In this document: piece by piece, positions 10,297 through 21,642 of the stretch
How the letters are laid out: each line of letters begins with the position of its first letter
How positions within the stretch are numbered: the first letter of the stretch is position 1
DNA from: Anthoceros angustus
Lineage: Eukaryota; Streptophyta; Anthocerotopsida; Anthocerotales; Anthocerotaceae
DNA: 64,000 bases
Assembly (NCBI GenBank): GCA_010909165.1
Contig: VJWM01000193.1
Span: 186,001 to 250,000, forward strand
Direction: 5' to 3'
Notes under the pieces: model-generated
What the model was told of the DNA's origin: nothing
Databases searched by the model: none
Seen by the model: only the letters and a program-made list of their open reading frames with translations
Translations under genes and position numbers: made by a program

Positions 10297-10620
10297 TCAA
10301 TATCTACTCTTCTTACAAAATACACAATGTTTAATCTTCTTATCCTCATAATCACCCATGAATAACATGCAATCATCAGGGCATGCATGAATCTTATGAA
10401 AAGTAAACCCGAAATGCTTTAACAATAATCTCAACTCTTCCTTGCTATGAGGTACCTTGTTCCCTATCGGCAGACACTCTTTTGAAAGAAGTTTTAATAA
10501 GGCATCAAAGCTGGTGTTGGAAATGCTTCCCCTCATTTGCCAATTGAGCAATTGCATTATAAACGCTAGCAATGAAATTTTTGCTCCATCCCATAATGGT
10601 ATAGTCGCAGCTTTATGCAT
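10297..10620 (-). pseudogene. CACTA TNP2-type transposase, N-terminal part
   Basis: The minus strand reads PLWDGAKISLLAFIMQLLNWQ, NTSFDALLKLLSKECLP, then LKHFGFTFHKIHACPDDCML and HCVFCKKSRY, which is the TNP2 N-terminal block (two Cys pairs, 'KIHACPNDCML' signature). It ends at a stop just after the second Cys pair. The next TNP2 part in protein order is at 835-1 on the same strand, so the 9.4 kb between them (gypsy plus coiled-coil element) looks like nested insertion into one CACTA gene. Confidence 0.85.
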
Positions 10621-12000
10621 CGCTTTTGAAATGATGGTACCATCATTTCAAACGATTTGGACACAAAAGATACATCCCACTGTGATGGATTGCTGAGCGC
10701 AGGAGCGGGTGCTTTTGAAGTGCCATGTTTAATGTGAATTAGTGACTAGATAAAAACTATCAAGCGGCGGAAACTTTCTTAGAACCGGCGTTGTTTATTT
10801 CGCCGGAATGAATATTATCGTGTTTGTCACAGCCTGTGCCCTTGTCACTCGCCCACCGCGATGCCTCCTTTGCACCGCCTCCCATTTTCCTCTTTCAGCC
10901 TCCCCCCTTTGTCACAGGTGGCGTTACCTCCACCCTTGGCCCCGCTGTGCAGGTCCATGCTCTCAACATCCGAGTCTGCAAGGTATGTGTATGGCACGAA
11001 ATTAGACACATCTGCAATTTCATCACCTGCCTCCTCTTCTACATCCATGTTCTCCTCTATGTCCCTGCCATGTCATGTCCCCCCCGGCCTCGATCTGTCC
11101 ACTTCCTTGGCACCTGCATGTTCCCCTCCTAGTCCTCCATCATTCTCTCTCCCCCTCGACAACAGCCTCATGTTTGTTACGCACCCTTTTGCCCCAGCCC
11201 CGACCATGGCTTTTGCTGTCTAATCCACTCATGTCCTCCCTCCGCCACCCGCCCCTCCCACTCCCCATGCGTTGTTTTTCCTGTCCACACTTGACACATG
11301 TTTGTTACTTGCTAGTGACGGTATACTCGCCCCCCTCTGTGCTTCAGCACGTAACTCAAGCCCTCCAGACACATCCCTCCTGCTGTGCAACGGCCTCGTC
11401 ACTCCCTCTAACCCCAAGGCCCTCCCCACTCCGCACGCATGCCCGTCCCTTGCCAGTGACAGGCACCCCTCCAACCCTTGTCCATTATCTACTTGCTGCC
11501 CACTTGACATAGCCCTCCTCACTCTCCTTCCATTCACAGCATCCCAACCATGTAGCTTCCACCAACCTTGGGTGATCGTGGTGTCGCTGGCACCACAATA
11601 TCATTGCTTGGGATAGCCTCCCTATTGTCATTCGGTTCCCCCCTGCGCTGCATCCCTCTTGCATGGTTCGTCAAGACCACCCCTCCCCGTCTCCACTTCC
11701 CCGCCCCTTATTCATCATCGCCTTTTCCCCAATTCAAAGTCACCTTGTGCCTCACCCCCTCTTGCCTACTACCTTCCACTCCCTCTACCTCCTTATTACC
11801 CTCTCCACATTCACGTCACCACCCCGTGCACTGCAGTTGTCTCCCACCCCTTCCATTCATCGTCTCGGAAATGCCACCAGATCAGGATCCATCTCCAATT
11901 CTATGTCGTTCAGCAAAATGGTCATTTCTCTTGTTCTCCTTGCAATAGCCTCAACCTCTGGGGTCTTGTCATACAATCTCTATCTTACTCACAGAGAACT

Positions 12001-12240
12001 CTAGCATAGAACCCCCATCACGAACCGCCCATGAGGGTGCATGGAGATCATTCTCTCAACCTCCCATACCGCCTCTTCTTCGCTTGGGTACCCATAGTGA
12101 TTCTCAAACCTAACCACCCAACTAGCACGCCCTCCCTTTTCCCACGGGTTTGGACCCATTCCCCCGTTTTTCGCTAGCTTCTCTTTAGCAACAATTTCAT
12201 ACTTTGATGGCTCAAACTTCTCGTTCCTCTTCAGCTCCAT
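12001..12240 (-). pseudogene. Unknown repeat-encoded ORF, copy 1
   Basis: The minus-strand frame reads EKFEPSKYEIVAKEKLAKNG, then NPWEKGGRASWVVRFENHY. The same protein is encoded at 12948-13208 with the frame kept through the centre, so it is a real coding relic of a repeat. I do not recognise the family: it is basic, without Cys/His pairs or membrane segments. A DNA-binding or Gag-type fragment would be a guess. Confidence 0.4.
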
Positions 12241-12947
12241 CTGAGCCCATGCAAGGGCATCTTTCCACTATTCCTCATCGAGCATGCTCGGCTTCTTCCT
12301 AGGTCCTCCTCTCCCTTGTTCCCTCTCTCTAGCAGCGCTATGTGGAATGTGGTTTTTGTGTCCAAAGACACAAGGAGGCCACATTTACCCTCTATGTTGT
12401 TATAGTCCTAGGATTCGATCCCAAGGGAACGATTTTGTGTCAAGATGTTCCAAGGCTATGGTTCTATCTCTACTTCGGTTTGGTCCTACCTAATCATAAC
12501 CCACTACCACGTCCGAAACCACCACCCCTCTTGCATGGTCTGGCCAAGACCACCCCTCCCGCCTCGACCACCCAAGGATCTTCCCCGCATTCTCAAATAC
12601 CCACCCATGCAAACGGCTCTTGCCTCACCCCTCTTGCATGGTCTGGCCAAGACCACCCCTCCCGCCTCGCCTGGCTCACTTACTGCTTCCCTCGGCGTGA
12701 CTCTACGGGTTACGTGATCGCATACGATTCGCACCTATTCCTAGTTCACCTTGAGCATTCACCCCCTTCTTCCCCGCATTCTCAAATACCCACCCATGCA
12801 AACGGCTCTTGCCTCACCCTCTCACAGCCACACAGACCTCTCCACCTATGTCGCTCAAAGAAATGGTCATTTCTCTTGTTCTCCTTGCAATAGCCTCAAC
12901 CTCTGGGGTCTTGTCATACAATCTCTATCTTACCCGCTGTAGGAACT

Positions 12948-13208
12948 CTAGCATAGAACCCCCCCATCACGAACCGCCCACAGAGGGTGCATGGAGATCA
13001 TTCTCTTCAACCTCCCATACTCTGCCTCTTCTTCAGTTGGGTACCTCCCATAGTGATTCTCAAACCTAACCACCCAACTAGCACGCCCTCCCTTTTCCCA
13101 CGGGTTTGGACCCATTCCCCCGTTTTTCGCTAGCTTCTCTTTAGCAACAATTTCATACTTTGATGGCTCAAACTTCTCGCTCCTCTTCACCCATCCGAGC
13201 CCATGCAA
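12948..13208 (-). pseudogene. Unknown repeat-encoded ORF, copy 2
   Basis: This second copy of the 12001-12240 ORF keeps the central residues EKFEPSKYEIVAKEKLAKNG and WVVRFENHYG; the C-terminal part differs through indels (RYPTEEEAEYGRLKRM against YPSEEEAVWEVERM). Confidence 0.4.
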
Positions 13209-14859
13209 GGCATCTTTCCACTATTCCTCATCGAGCATGCTCGGCTTCTTCCTAGGTCCTCCTCTCCCTTGTTCCCTCTCTCTAGCAGCGCTATGTGGAA
13301 TGTGGTTTTTGTGTCCAAAGACACAAGGAGGCCACATTTACCCTCTATGTTGTTATAGTCCTAGGATTCGATCCCAAGGGAACGATTTTGTGTCAAGATG
13401 TTCCAAGGCTATGGTTCTATCTCTACTTGGTTTGGTCCTACCTAATCATAACCCACTACCACGTCCGAAACCACCACCCCTCCCGCCTCCCGCTTGAAGG
13501 AACCACCGGTAGACGCCTGTGGCCCATGGGTGTTCCTCTCTCTCCGCCTGTGGACATGGCCCTTAGCCGCCTCGCCTGCCTACTTGGCTACTGCTTCCCC
13601 TCGGCGTGACTCTACGGGTTACAGTATCGCACACAGATTCGCACCTATTCCTAGTTCACCTTCGGGAGCATTCACCCCCCTTCTTCCCAGATTCTCAAAT
13701 ACCCACCCATGCAAACGGCTCTTGCCTCACCCTCTCACAGGCCACACAGACCTCTCCACCCTGGGCCACATAGACCCCTCTACCCCGCGTAGAATGAAAC
13801 ACAATCTGGATAACCAGCAATTTGGGAGGAAGAGGAAGGGAACAGCTGGTTAGTACCCGGGCGATTCGCTCAATCGCGATCCCTCCCCAGCCTTCTGTGG
13901 AAATTCCCCTCCTTCCGGCATGCACAAGGCGCCCTTACCGCTATTCGCCTGGACGTGGAGCTTGGCCACTCCGCTCTCGACCACCCAAGGATCTTCCCGG
14001 CCTTCTTGTGGCGAGAAGGCGGTGTCCCGAATCAGTCTACTGCTCATCGGACGTCTCCAATCAATCGCGCGCGTGGATTCGTCACACGCAAGCTCACACC
14101 TGACATTGTCTATCCAGAGAGACACAAAAGGGTCTCTTATACATCTAGCTGCAGATCACCCCAGCTCTCTCTCCTCTCTAGTGTCTAAAAAAATATGGGT
14201 AACCGCCACAGGCGCACCTACCAATTTAGGTGACTACAGCTCCACAGGTCCTTAAAACACCCTATCCCCTAATCCAAGAAAAAGTCCCCGACCTATGATG
14301 CCGCTTTCCTCTAAAATCAGCGCGGCCGCCTCCGCGGTTGCTGCCTAGCCCTGTGGCCCATGGGTGTTCCCCTGGCTCTCCTGCCACGCCTCTGATCCGA
14401 ACGATTCTCCCCCAAGACCTCCACCTCACTTTCCGTCATGTTCCTTCGCCTCCCATGTGGCGTGCTGCCCCTATGCTCGTTATCCCGCCTCCCGGGATGG
14501 CCCACACCGTGCGCTCCTCCCTCCACGCCCGGCCTCCGCCCGCCATCTCCTCAGCACCACTTGCGGGCGAGGCCCCGCCTCCCGCTTGAAGGAACCACTG
14601 GTAGACGCCCGTGGCAGTTAAGATGTGCGTGGTTTCGCCCCTCCGTCCCAACAACCACATACATATTTAGAGTGAGCACCCGCTCACCATGCATGCGTGG
14701 CTGACATGAGCATCCTCATCCGTGACGCAAAGACAATACGCCTTCATATAAAGGTCCTTACCTCTCCGCCTGTGGACAATCTGGACGTTTCCCCGAATGT
14801 GGGAGTTGTATCCCACCGCAGCCTCCCGCTTGGGGCTTCCCCACCTCAATTCCCCTTCC

Positions 14860-15350
14860 ATGATGGTGGTGGTTTAGCCACCGTGGAAGTTTCCTACGGT
14901 TGCAGCCCCATCATGGCATTGCTCGCCTTCTTCGGTTTGCCCGCCTCTCTCTTGACTCTAGCCCTAGCCTCATCTCTCTCCCGCTTATATCTCTCCGCCA
15001 GTTTCTTGAATTTCTCCAGAGGCGCCATCATCTCCACCGCTTGACTCAAACCTCATTCGAGCTCCTCAATCGTAGCGTGCGCTCCTTTTACTTGATTCAC
15101 TAGGGCCTCCTGTTGGGTGGACATGGCCCTTAGCTGCTCCTGTGCCTTGCACAATGCCTCATCGCACTCCCGTCTGCGATCCTCTGCCACCTTGTTCTCG
15201 CCCTCCAAGCCCTCCAACTTTCCCTTGAGCAACTTCTCTTGTTGCCCCTGCACACTCAGCCAAGTGAGAGCCATGGCCGCCTGGTCGAGAAGGTCTGATA
15301 GCAAGCTAACGATTGTGTGTGCAGATCCCCGCCTCTTATCTTTTTTTGTT
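14860..15350 (-). pseudogene. Coiled-coil ORF fragment of a second repeat family
   Basis: The minus strand reads LTWLSVQGQQEKLLKGKLEG, ENKVAEDRRRECDEALCKAQ, EQLRAMSTQQEALVNQVKGA, then after one frame change near 15053 MAPLEKFKKLAERYKRERDE. Its composition resembles the coiled-coil elements at 7.6 and 61.5 kb but it is not the same sequence. It is probably a Gag-like coiled coil of another element. Confidence 0.4.
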
Positions 15351-15570
15351 CGTATATCCTTTTTGCACATAAATAAATTTATTATAATTGTTGAACATCG
15401 GATTAGGAACACAACAGTCATAGGATCAGAAGTTGTATGGATTGTATCCATATAATTTGAATCTCGTCCCATTTGTATGGACGAGTTAAATTCCATAATG
15501 ATCATGGTTTAATTATAAATTTTTATTAGATTTCGAATTTTATCAATTGATTTCTAATTACAGTTATATT

Positions 15571-15802
15571 TGTAACTATTACAGGACTGAAGAGGAGCTG
15601 CCTCCCTTAGGCCTTTTCACATCCCTCACCACGAAGTTCTTCGGGTGATTGGTAGTTTTGAAATAGGTGATCGTGGGGGCTAGTCCCCCCGGCATGGTGC
15701 CCTTCGTTGGGGTTTTCCCCCTTGTTTTTGAGGTGGATGGGTTTTTCCCATCTCTTTTGTATAATAAAGTCTTCTTTTTCCCCTTTTTGTGTAACTATTA
15801 CA
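15571..15802 (+). mobile_element. 5'-truncated LINE 3' end with 13-bp target duplication
   Basis: The 206-bp core (15584-15789) matches the 3' end of the LINE at 48.7-49.8 kb, including 'ccttttcacatccctcaccacgaag' condensed to the same order of words, the 'actagtcccc'-type block and the final 'ataataaagtcttctttttccc'. It is flanked by the direct repeat TGTAACTATTACA at 15571-15583 and 15790-15802, the target-site duplication expected of LINE insertion. Confidence 0.8.
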
Positions 15803-16800
15803 AAGGACAAGCTTTGCAAGCATTCATTTGAAGCCCGACTCTTAGTGTCGGCGAAGAGGTATCAACGTGTGCAGCTGTTAGACAATTTGCACTATGTAGT
15901 TTGTGCTACATGAGGAAGTTCTCATCTCGTTATTCTTATGTCCTACCACTAGGAAGTGCTGAGTAGATTGGCTCCTCCGTGTGTGCTTGGGACAAAAGGC
16001 AAAGGCGGCCACTGGTGGTAGTTAACATGCCGTGTGTGAGAGGCCTTCAACTTCGTGGATGTGGAGGCCTCTTTGGCCAGACCTCTTTCGGTTACATCTT
16101 TCTGGTTTTTCTGGGTTCAGCCCGTTTGAATTGGCAGGGACTTGGTACAAGCTGGCGCAGAACAAGCTCTTCGGATGGGTTTGACTTGCTTGTGGGAAGA
16201 AAAGAGAGACCAAAATTCCATTATGTAAGTGGCGCTTGTAATTTCTCCTCACAGGATAGACTTGCCCGTGCTGAATGATGCAGATTTCACACCGTTCCTC
16301 TAGGGAGGCCGTGTTCGAGGTCGACGACATTGCAGTTGGTGCTCCTCGAGGCTCGATCCGAGCCACCGTGCCCATCGAGACGCTCCCGCCCCTGTTCCAG
16401 ATGCATGAGATGCTGTTCCAGTAGAGGGAGCATTCCGGCGGCCTCGCCGTCGCCGACCGCTGGGCATTGGACATTACCTTCTCCTTCAACCATCCCGACC
16501 CTACCATTTCCGATCGGTTCCAGGAGCGCATGAACGAGATCTTTCGAACGAGACTTCATGCTGCTCAACAAGACATGCCGCCATCGCGGCGTCCGGGTCT
16601 TCACTGGAGCTGCCTGCTGCCCGACCGCACTGTACACCGGCCAGGTTTAACACTGCCTCATCAAAACGCCCTCCATCCTGCCCTAGGAGACTGAGCTAGC
16701 GAAGGGGTGACCCTACTCAGACTCCTCGGATCGAACAGACATGAAGCTTGCTGCTTTTCCAAGCAAGCACATTCACCCCGAAGCAGTGGCTACCTCTTCA
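15803..16800. other. Intergenic stretch with a possible broken plus-strand ORF
   Basis: At about 16290-16640 the plus strand gives REAVFEVDDIAVGAPRGSIR, then MHEMLFQ, a stop, and ADRWALDITFSFNHPDPTIS. It looks protein-like but was not recognised. The rest shows no coding signal. It abuts the 3' end of the PPR gene, whose stop is at 16807. Confidence 0.3.
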
Positions 16801-16806
16801 TGATTC

Positions 16807-19800
16807 TTAGGGTCGACCCTTACAGCTGCAACAACCAGCTGCGAATCGATGCACACGGAAACCATCCCTCACAACAATGTGTCTCTGTTCAAGCATTGAC
16901 ATGATCTCCGTGGAACTGTGGCAGTCACTGCACATTCGTAGATTCTTCGTTACCACCAGAGGTGTCCCACTGGGCGTGTTCAAGAGACCAAACGCCAGAG
17001 CTAGCTTCTCCGCATGCCCACAAAGCGCATCTTCCTTTTCCTTCTCACACACTGGCTTCAAAACCAACTTTGTGTGAGGTACGTGGCCTCCTTCCTGCTT
17101 CAGACGTGAATTCGTGCTCTCTACCTTGAGCGCAATATCCTCTCTCCTTTCTCCCACCAGGAATGTGTGTACCTGCTTTTTCACCTCAACGGTCGCCACT
17201 GCAGGTTTCTTGTTAGCTCCTGCTACCATTCTCTGTGTTTCAATCCTGTCTACATCGGTCCACCTACCTGCATCTGCGTAGGCATTGGCCATGAGCACAT
17301 GAGCAGACGCGTTTTTGGGGTCCAGCTTAACAATGCTTTCAAAACACCAGATAGCCCTCTCTATATCACCGTGACTTTTGCAGGCATTCAACAACGACGT
17401 CAAGCCCACAACATTACTTTCGAATTGACCCTCACATGATAATAGCATCTTCTCTGCCTCATCTAAATGGCCAGCACGCCCAAGAAGATCAATCATGCAG
17501 GTGTAATGTTCAATAGTAGGTTTGATGCCATGCTCTGCAGCCATGGAATCAAAGTGTTTAAGACCCTCGTGGACCAGTCCCTCATGGCTGCATGCTACTA
17601 GAAGGCAAGTAAAAGTAGCACCATTAGGCTGAACACCAGCAACTAACATCTCCTCGAAACAAGCTAGTGCCTTGTGACCTTCATCACAAGTACCATACCC
17701 AGATATCAGGGCATTCCATGTCACCACATCCTTTGTGTTCATGCTGTCAAAAACCTGGCGTGCATCTTCCAGTTCACCACATTTTGCATACATGTCCACC
17801 AGGCAGTTGCCCACCACCATCATCCAGCAGTCCTCTTTCAACAATCTGTGAGTGCAGCTGCCTGCCCTTCTGTAAGGCACCAGTGCTTGCACAGGCCTTC
17901 AGAAGGCAAGCAAAAGTAACATGGTCAGCCAAAATGAGGCCCGCCTCCTCCAGTTGTCCATACACAACAAGCGCCTCTTGGCCAAGTCCTTGCTGTGCAT
18001 ACCCAGCAATCAGGGCGGTCCATGTCACCACATTCTTGGTGGTCAAGCTCTCAAAAACCTGGCGTGCATCTTCCAGTTCACCACATTTTGCATACATGTC
18101 CACAAGGCAGGTGCCCACCACTATGTCGTCCAGCAGTCGTCTTCCCACAATCTGTGAGTGCAGCTGCCTGCCCTTCTGTAAGGCACCAGTGCTTGCACAG
18201 GCCTTCAGAAGGCAAGCAAAAGTAACATGGTCAGCCAAAATGAGGCCCGCCTCCTCCATTTGTTCATACACAACAATCGCCTGTTGGCCGAGTCCTTGCT
18301 GTGCATACCCAGCTATCAAGGCAGTCCATGTCACCACATCCTTGGTGTTCATGCTGTCAAAAACCTGGTGTGCGTCTTCCAGTTCACCACATTTTGCATA
18401 CATGTCCACCAGGCAGTTGCCCACCACTACGTTATCCAGCAGTCCTCTTCCACAATCTGAGTGCAGCTGCCTGCCCTTCTGTAAGGCACCAGTGCTTGCA
18501 CAGGCCTTCAGAAGGCAAGCAAAAGTAACATGGTCAGCCAAAATGAGGCCCTCCTCCATTTGTCCATACACAACAAGCGCCTCTTGGCCGAGTCCTTGCT
18601 GTGCATACCCAGCAATCAGGGCAGTCCATGTCACCACATCCTTGGTGTTCATGCTGTCAAAAACCTGGTGTGCGTCTTCCAGTTCACCACATTTTGCATA
18701 CATGTCCACCAGGCAGTTACCCACCACTACGTTATCTAGCAGGCCTCTTCCAACAATCTGTGAGTGCAGCTGCCTGCCCTCCTGTAAGTCACCAGAGCTT
18801 GCACAGGCCTTCAAAAGGCAAGAAAAAGTAACATGGTTAGCCAAAATCAGCCCCTCCTGCTCCATTTGTCCATACACAACAAGTGCCTCATGTCCAAGTC
18901 CATGCTGGGAATACCCAGCAATCAGCACCGTCCATGTCACCACATCCCTTGTGGTCATGCTGTCAAAAACCTGGCGTGCATCTTTCAGTTCGCCACATTT
19001 TGCATACATGTCCACCAGGCAGTTACCAACAAACAGGTTACTAGGAATGCCACTCTGCACCACATCACAGTGCACTTTTCTGCCAGATTCCAAGTCGGCA
19101 GCTATGGCACAAGCTTGAAGGGCAGCTACAAAGACGTGAGCATCCGCCTTCACTCCTGACCTACGCATCTCATGGTAGAGTTGTACGGCCTTATTAGGTT
19201 TCCCATTCTTGGCGTATGCGGAGATTATGGAAGACCACATAAAGGCATCCGGTTTGCCCACCCTGCTGAGCACATCCATGGCCTCTTCTAGCCTACCTCC
19301 ACATGCATACATGCGCAAGATATGGTTCCCCAAGTATGTATTCGACTCATACCCAAGTTGGACACTGAGGTTATGGACTCGTCGCCCCACAACCAAATCC
19401 TTCTTGGCTGTACACAGTTTAAGCACAATGCACAACAGCTCGTGAGAAACAGCAGAGTCTGTCTGCGCCAGAGATTCCAGGGCTCCAACGGCCGCAGAAA
19501 GCTTCCCCTGCTGACATAACAAGCTCACGGTTTCAGCCGTTACAACGCCCATTTTCGATCGTGCACGCCTCCCAGGTTCAGGATTACCTGAAGAACAGGC
19601 ACCATGGCTCATGTGCAAATCCAAGGAAATGAGCTGCTCATCAACCCAAGCTGGCTTAAACATGTTGTTTAACCACAGCACCTCGCCGGACCCCTTACGC
19701 CGGAAGTCAGGCGAACGGGAGCGCATCTTGTCTCGTCTGTTGTCCCACCACATGGTAGGGTCCAAAAAAAATTGCTGCCACAAGTGCTCCTGCTCCTGGC

Positions 19801-19900
19801 AACGACCATCGCTGGAAAATCCGTCCCCGCCAACACCCTTTTTCGGAGGTGGACGTGCTGGGCTCCTCACACTGCTGAACCGGGAGGCTTTGTTTGCCAT
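16807..19900 (-). CDS. PLS-type PPR RNA-editing factor with KP-type DYW deaminase and N-terminal PDF motif (one frameshift)
   Basis: PPR-DYW proteins bind organellar transcripts and edit single nucleotides. The likely start is the ATG at 19900 (MANKASRF); an in-frame ATG at 20005 adds 35 residues. Next comes WWDNR..., SPDF..., EVLWL at about 19785-19650, the 'PDF' motif of organellar ssDNA-binding proteins. PLS repeats follow, including four near-identical triplets of about 100 residues (17.87-18.99 kb). After a frame change at about 17830-17890, E/E+ motifs lead to the deaminase: KKPAVATVEV (KP in place of PG), HAEKLALAFGLL (zinc His and catalytic Glu), CSDCH and terminal CSCKGRP. KP domains ending GRP are linked to U-to-C editing in hornworts, lycophytes and ferns. 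The single shift may be sequencing error, since both sides remain fully open. Confidence 0.9.
17869..18990 (-). repeat. Four near-identical PPR triplet units of about 300 bp
   Basis: The segment 'gtaaggcaccagtgcttgca' recurs at about 17872, 18179, 18481 and, diverged, 18784. Each unit encodes one S-P-L set: NCLVDMYAKCGELEDA, VVTWTALIAGYAQQGLG, VTFACLLKACASTGALQ. Differences are a few bases and small deletions (three bases lost at about 18450 and at about 18550). This indicates recent tandem duplication or gene conversion inside the gene. Confidence 0.9.
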
Positions 19901-20005
19901 GGGTTGACTCCCTAAGATGTGGTGACCGGGAGGTCCTGGTAGAATCCCTGTAACCACACCAATTTGTTGGGTCCACAACGGGTCCGGTAGCCATACTGTG
20001 GCCAT

Positions 20006-20800
20006 GGTTCAGGGACCGCTGTGGGAAGATGAGTCTAACAACAGGCTATGGCAGAATGCTCATACTGTGTATGACCACACAATACGGGCGTATAGGTGGT
20101 TAGGCGATGCATTTATGGATAAGACCAGGCCGCTCACAAACGCGTCCCCTCAACGAGCACTAACCCACAGCCTTCACAGCAGCCAGGCCAGGGTTGGTGG
20201 ACTAACCTGGACGGTGAATGGCAGTGCCCAAAAAGCTGCTGACAGCGGGCAGTTAAGCTGTGCTCAGAACCTGGCACAATGCTGCACAATATCAAGGCTG
20301 GCCTGCACCTGGAGAAAGTAGCATTGGCTGGACCTGCACCTGCACAGGTGAATTGTGGCATTGGCACCTGCAACCTTCTTCACCGCAATGTCATTGTTGC
20401 CTTCGTCTCCCTCCCCAATGCCGGAGTGCCCATCAGGCTACCTACATAATAGAGATAAGAGCGGTAGACTATCTTTAACCCCAGACGGACGAGCCTATTT
20501 TGATGGTCCGGCCTCGGCCATATTAGGCTCGGTCTGATCTTGATCTATCACAAGCGTTGTGTTCCTTTCTATATGAAAAAATGCAAGCATACCAAGCTCT
20601 GACCTGCGCATCCAATGAACCCACTCCCACCGCGATCGGATCTCTGTGCGTGAGGAACCTCGGAGAGTTTCTCGAGCTCTTGGTGCTTTCAGCCCAATTT
20701 GCCGTGGTCGCCAAAGCAACAGTGGCATAAGCATACCGTCACATGCGCGTTGGCAAGCTTTCTCAGACATTTCCTAACCAGAAGAGAGGCGAGAACGTTG
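20006..20800. other. 5' flank of the PPR gene, no gene recognised
   Basis: The stretch lies immediately upstream (minus strand) of the PPR start and presumably holds its promoter. No reading frame with recognisable protein was found and no clear TATA element was chosen. Confidence 0.4.
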
Positions 20801-21270
20801 AGCCACAATTGCGTTATGAACGCTGAGAAGTTGTTCACAATTGTGTTAAACCGCTAAGAAGAAGTTCACAATTGTGTTATGAACGCTGAGAAGATGTTCA
20901 CAGTTGTGCTGAGAGACACTAACATCTGCAATAATATTCTTGTCGAATTGGTAAATGACCAAAAGAACCTTTGAAAGGCTCAATTTGGGGTGAACCGGTC
21001 TCCTTGTTTTTGAAGTACTTTGGAATCATCGGGTTTTCACCTCATTTATGCTAACTACCTTTGTCCATGCTAGGCCATCCATTCTTAGGGATCAAAAATA
21101 ACATTGTTGCTATTGTTCTTGTGCTACACATAGTGCTAGCAATCCATTCTTAGGGATCAAAAATAATATTGTTGTTGTTGTTCTTGTGCTACATTTAGTG
21201 CTAGCAATCCATTCTTAGGGATAAAAAATAACGTTGTTGCTTTTGTTCTTGTGCTCTAGATAGTGCTAGT
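20800..21270. repeat. Two short tandem arrays
   Basis: At 20805-20910 a unit of about 35-40 bases built on 'gttatgaacgctgagaag' and 'gttcacaattgtg' occurs three times. At 21065-21270 a unit of about 69 bases ('gctagcaatccattctta', 'aataac.ttgttg', 'ttcttgtgctaca') occurs three times with point differences. Confidence 0.8.
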
Positions 21271-21279
21271 ACATCCAAG

Positions 21280-21642
21280 ATGAGAGATCCAAGGTGCGGC
21301 ATGATGGGTGTAGGATTCGAATCTGATCCTTCACTGCACGTGGTTTGGAACATAGTACAAATCAAGCTATTTCTAAGAGAAATAAAACAGAATACATTTG
21401 ACACTTGGAATGAGCATTTGGAGCGGAAAATGAGATCAGAACACAAAGATATTCCTTCTCATGTCTCAAACGTGATGTTCCAGGAGGTCAGCAGGTTAGC
21501 GGGAATAGTGCCACCACCACCACCATACCAAGAAGGTGCAGAGATAGACAATGATGATGGATTTCCACGACAACGCTATCATCGCAACAAATATGCAACA
21601 AATATCGCTGCTAAGTGGGGTAAGGCAATCAAACCCTTGTAG
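21280..21642 (+). CDS. Hypothetical 120-aa ORF
   Basis: The ORF opens with MRDPRCGMMGVGFESDPSLH and contains LFLREIKQNTFDTWNEHLER and a Pro run before an acidic segment. No family was recognised. It directly follows a tandem array whose last unit merges into its start, so it may be a repeat-borne fragment. Confidence 0.25.
   Translation: MRDPRCGMMGVGFESDPSLHVVWNIVQIKLFLREIKQNTFDTWNEHLERKMRSEHKDIPSHVSNVMFQEVSRLAGIVPPPPPYQEGAEIDNDDGFPRQRYHRNKYATNIAAKWGKAIKPL

Larger units (their letters stand above)
11900..13490. repeat. Direct duplication of about 0.6 kb (units near 11900-12510 and 12845-13490)
   Basis: Both units run through 'atggtcatttctcttgttct', the block encoding an unknown minus-strand ORF, and the segment with 'gagcatgctcggcttcttcc'. 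They differ by short indels at CAG/CTG words: 'cccatgaggg' at 12027 against 'cccacagaggg' at about 12976, and 'accgcctcttcttcgctt' at about 12068 against 'actctgcctcttcttcagtt' at about 13018. Confidence 0.85.
10800..14660. repeat. Pyrimidine-rich repeat-derived region with a duplicated unknown ORF
   Basis: The plus strand is C/T-rich and gives long meaningless Pro/Ser ORFs. Minus-strand fragments are better candidates. Segment 11270-11410 is the reverse complement of the 165-bp unit at 53.65-53.98 kb, so it belongs to a dispersed family. The phrase 'cgcctcccgcttgaaggaacca' occurs at about 13488 and 14575. No host gene was found. Confidence 0.6.

Noticed and set aside
10861-12010. Plus-strand Pro/Ser-rich ORFs
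   Set aside because: Pyrimidine-rich simple sequence; composition only, no conserved motif, and the minus strand carries the conserved fragment.
17667-19118. Plus-strand ORF of 483 codons, rich in Cys/Ser/Pro
   Set aside because: It is the antisense shadow of the repeated PPR gene; its periodicity mirrors the PPR triplets and it has no independent domain.
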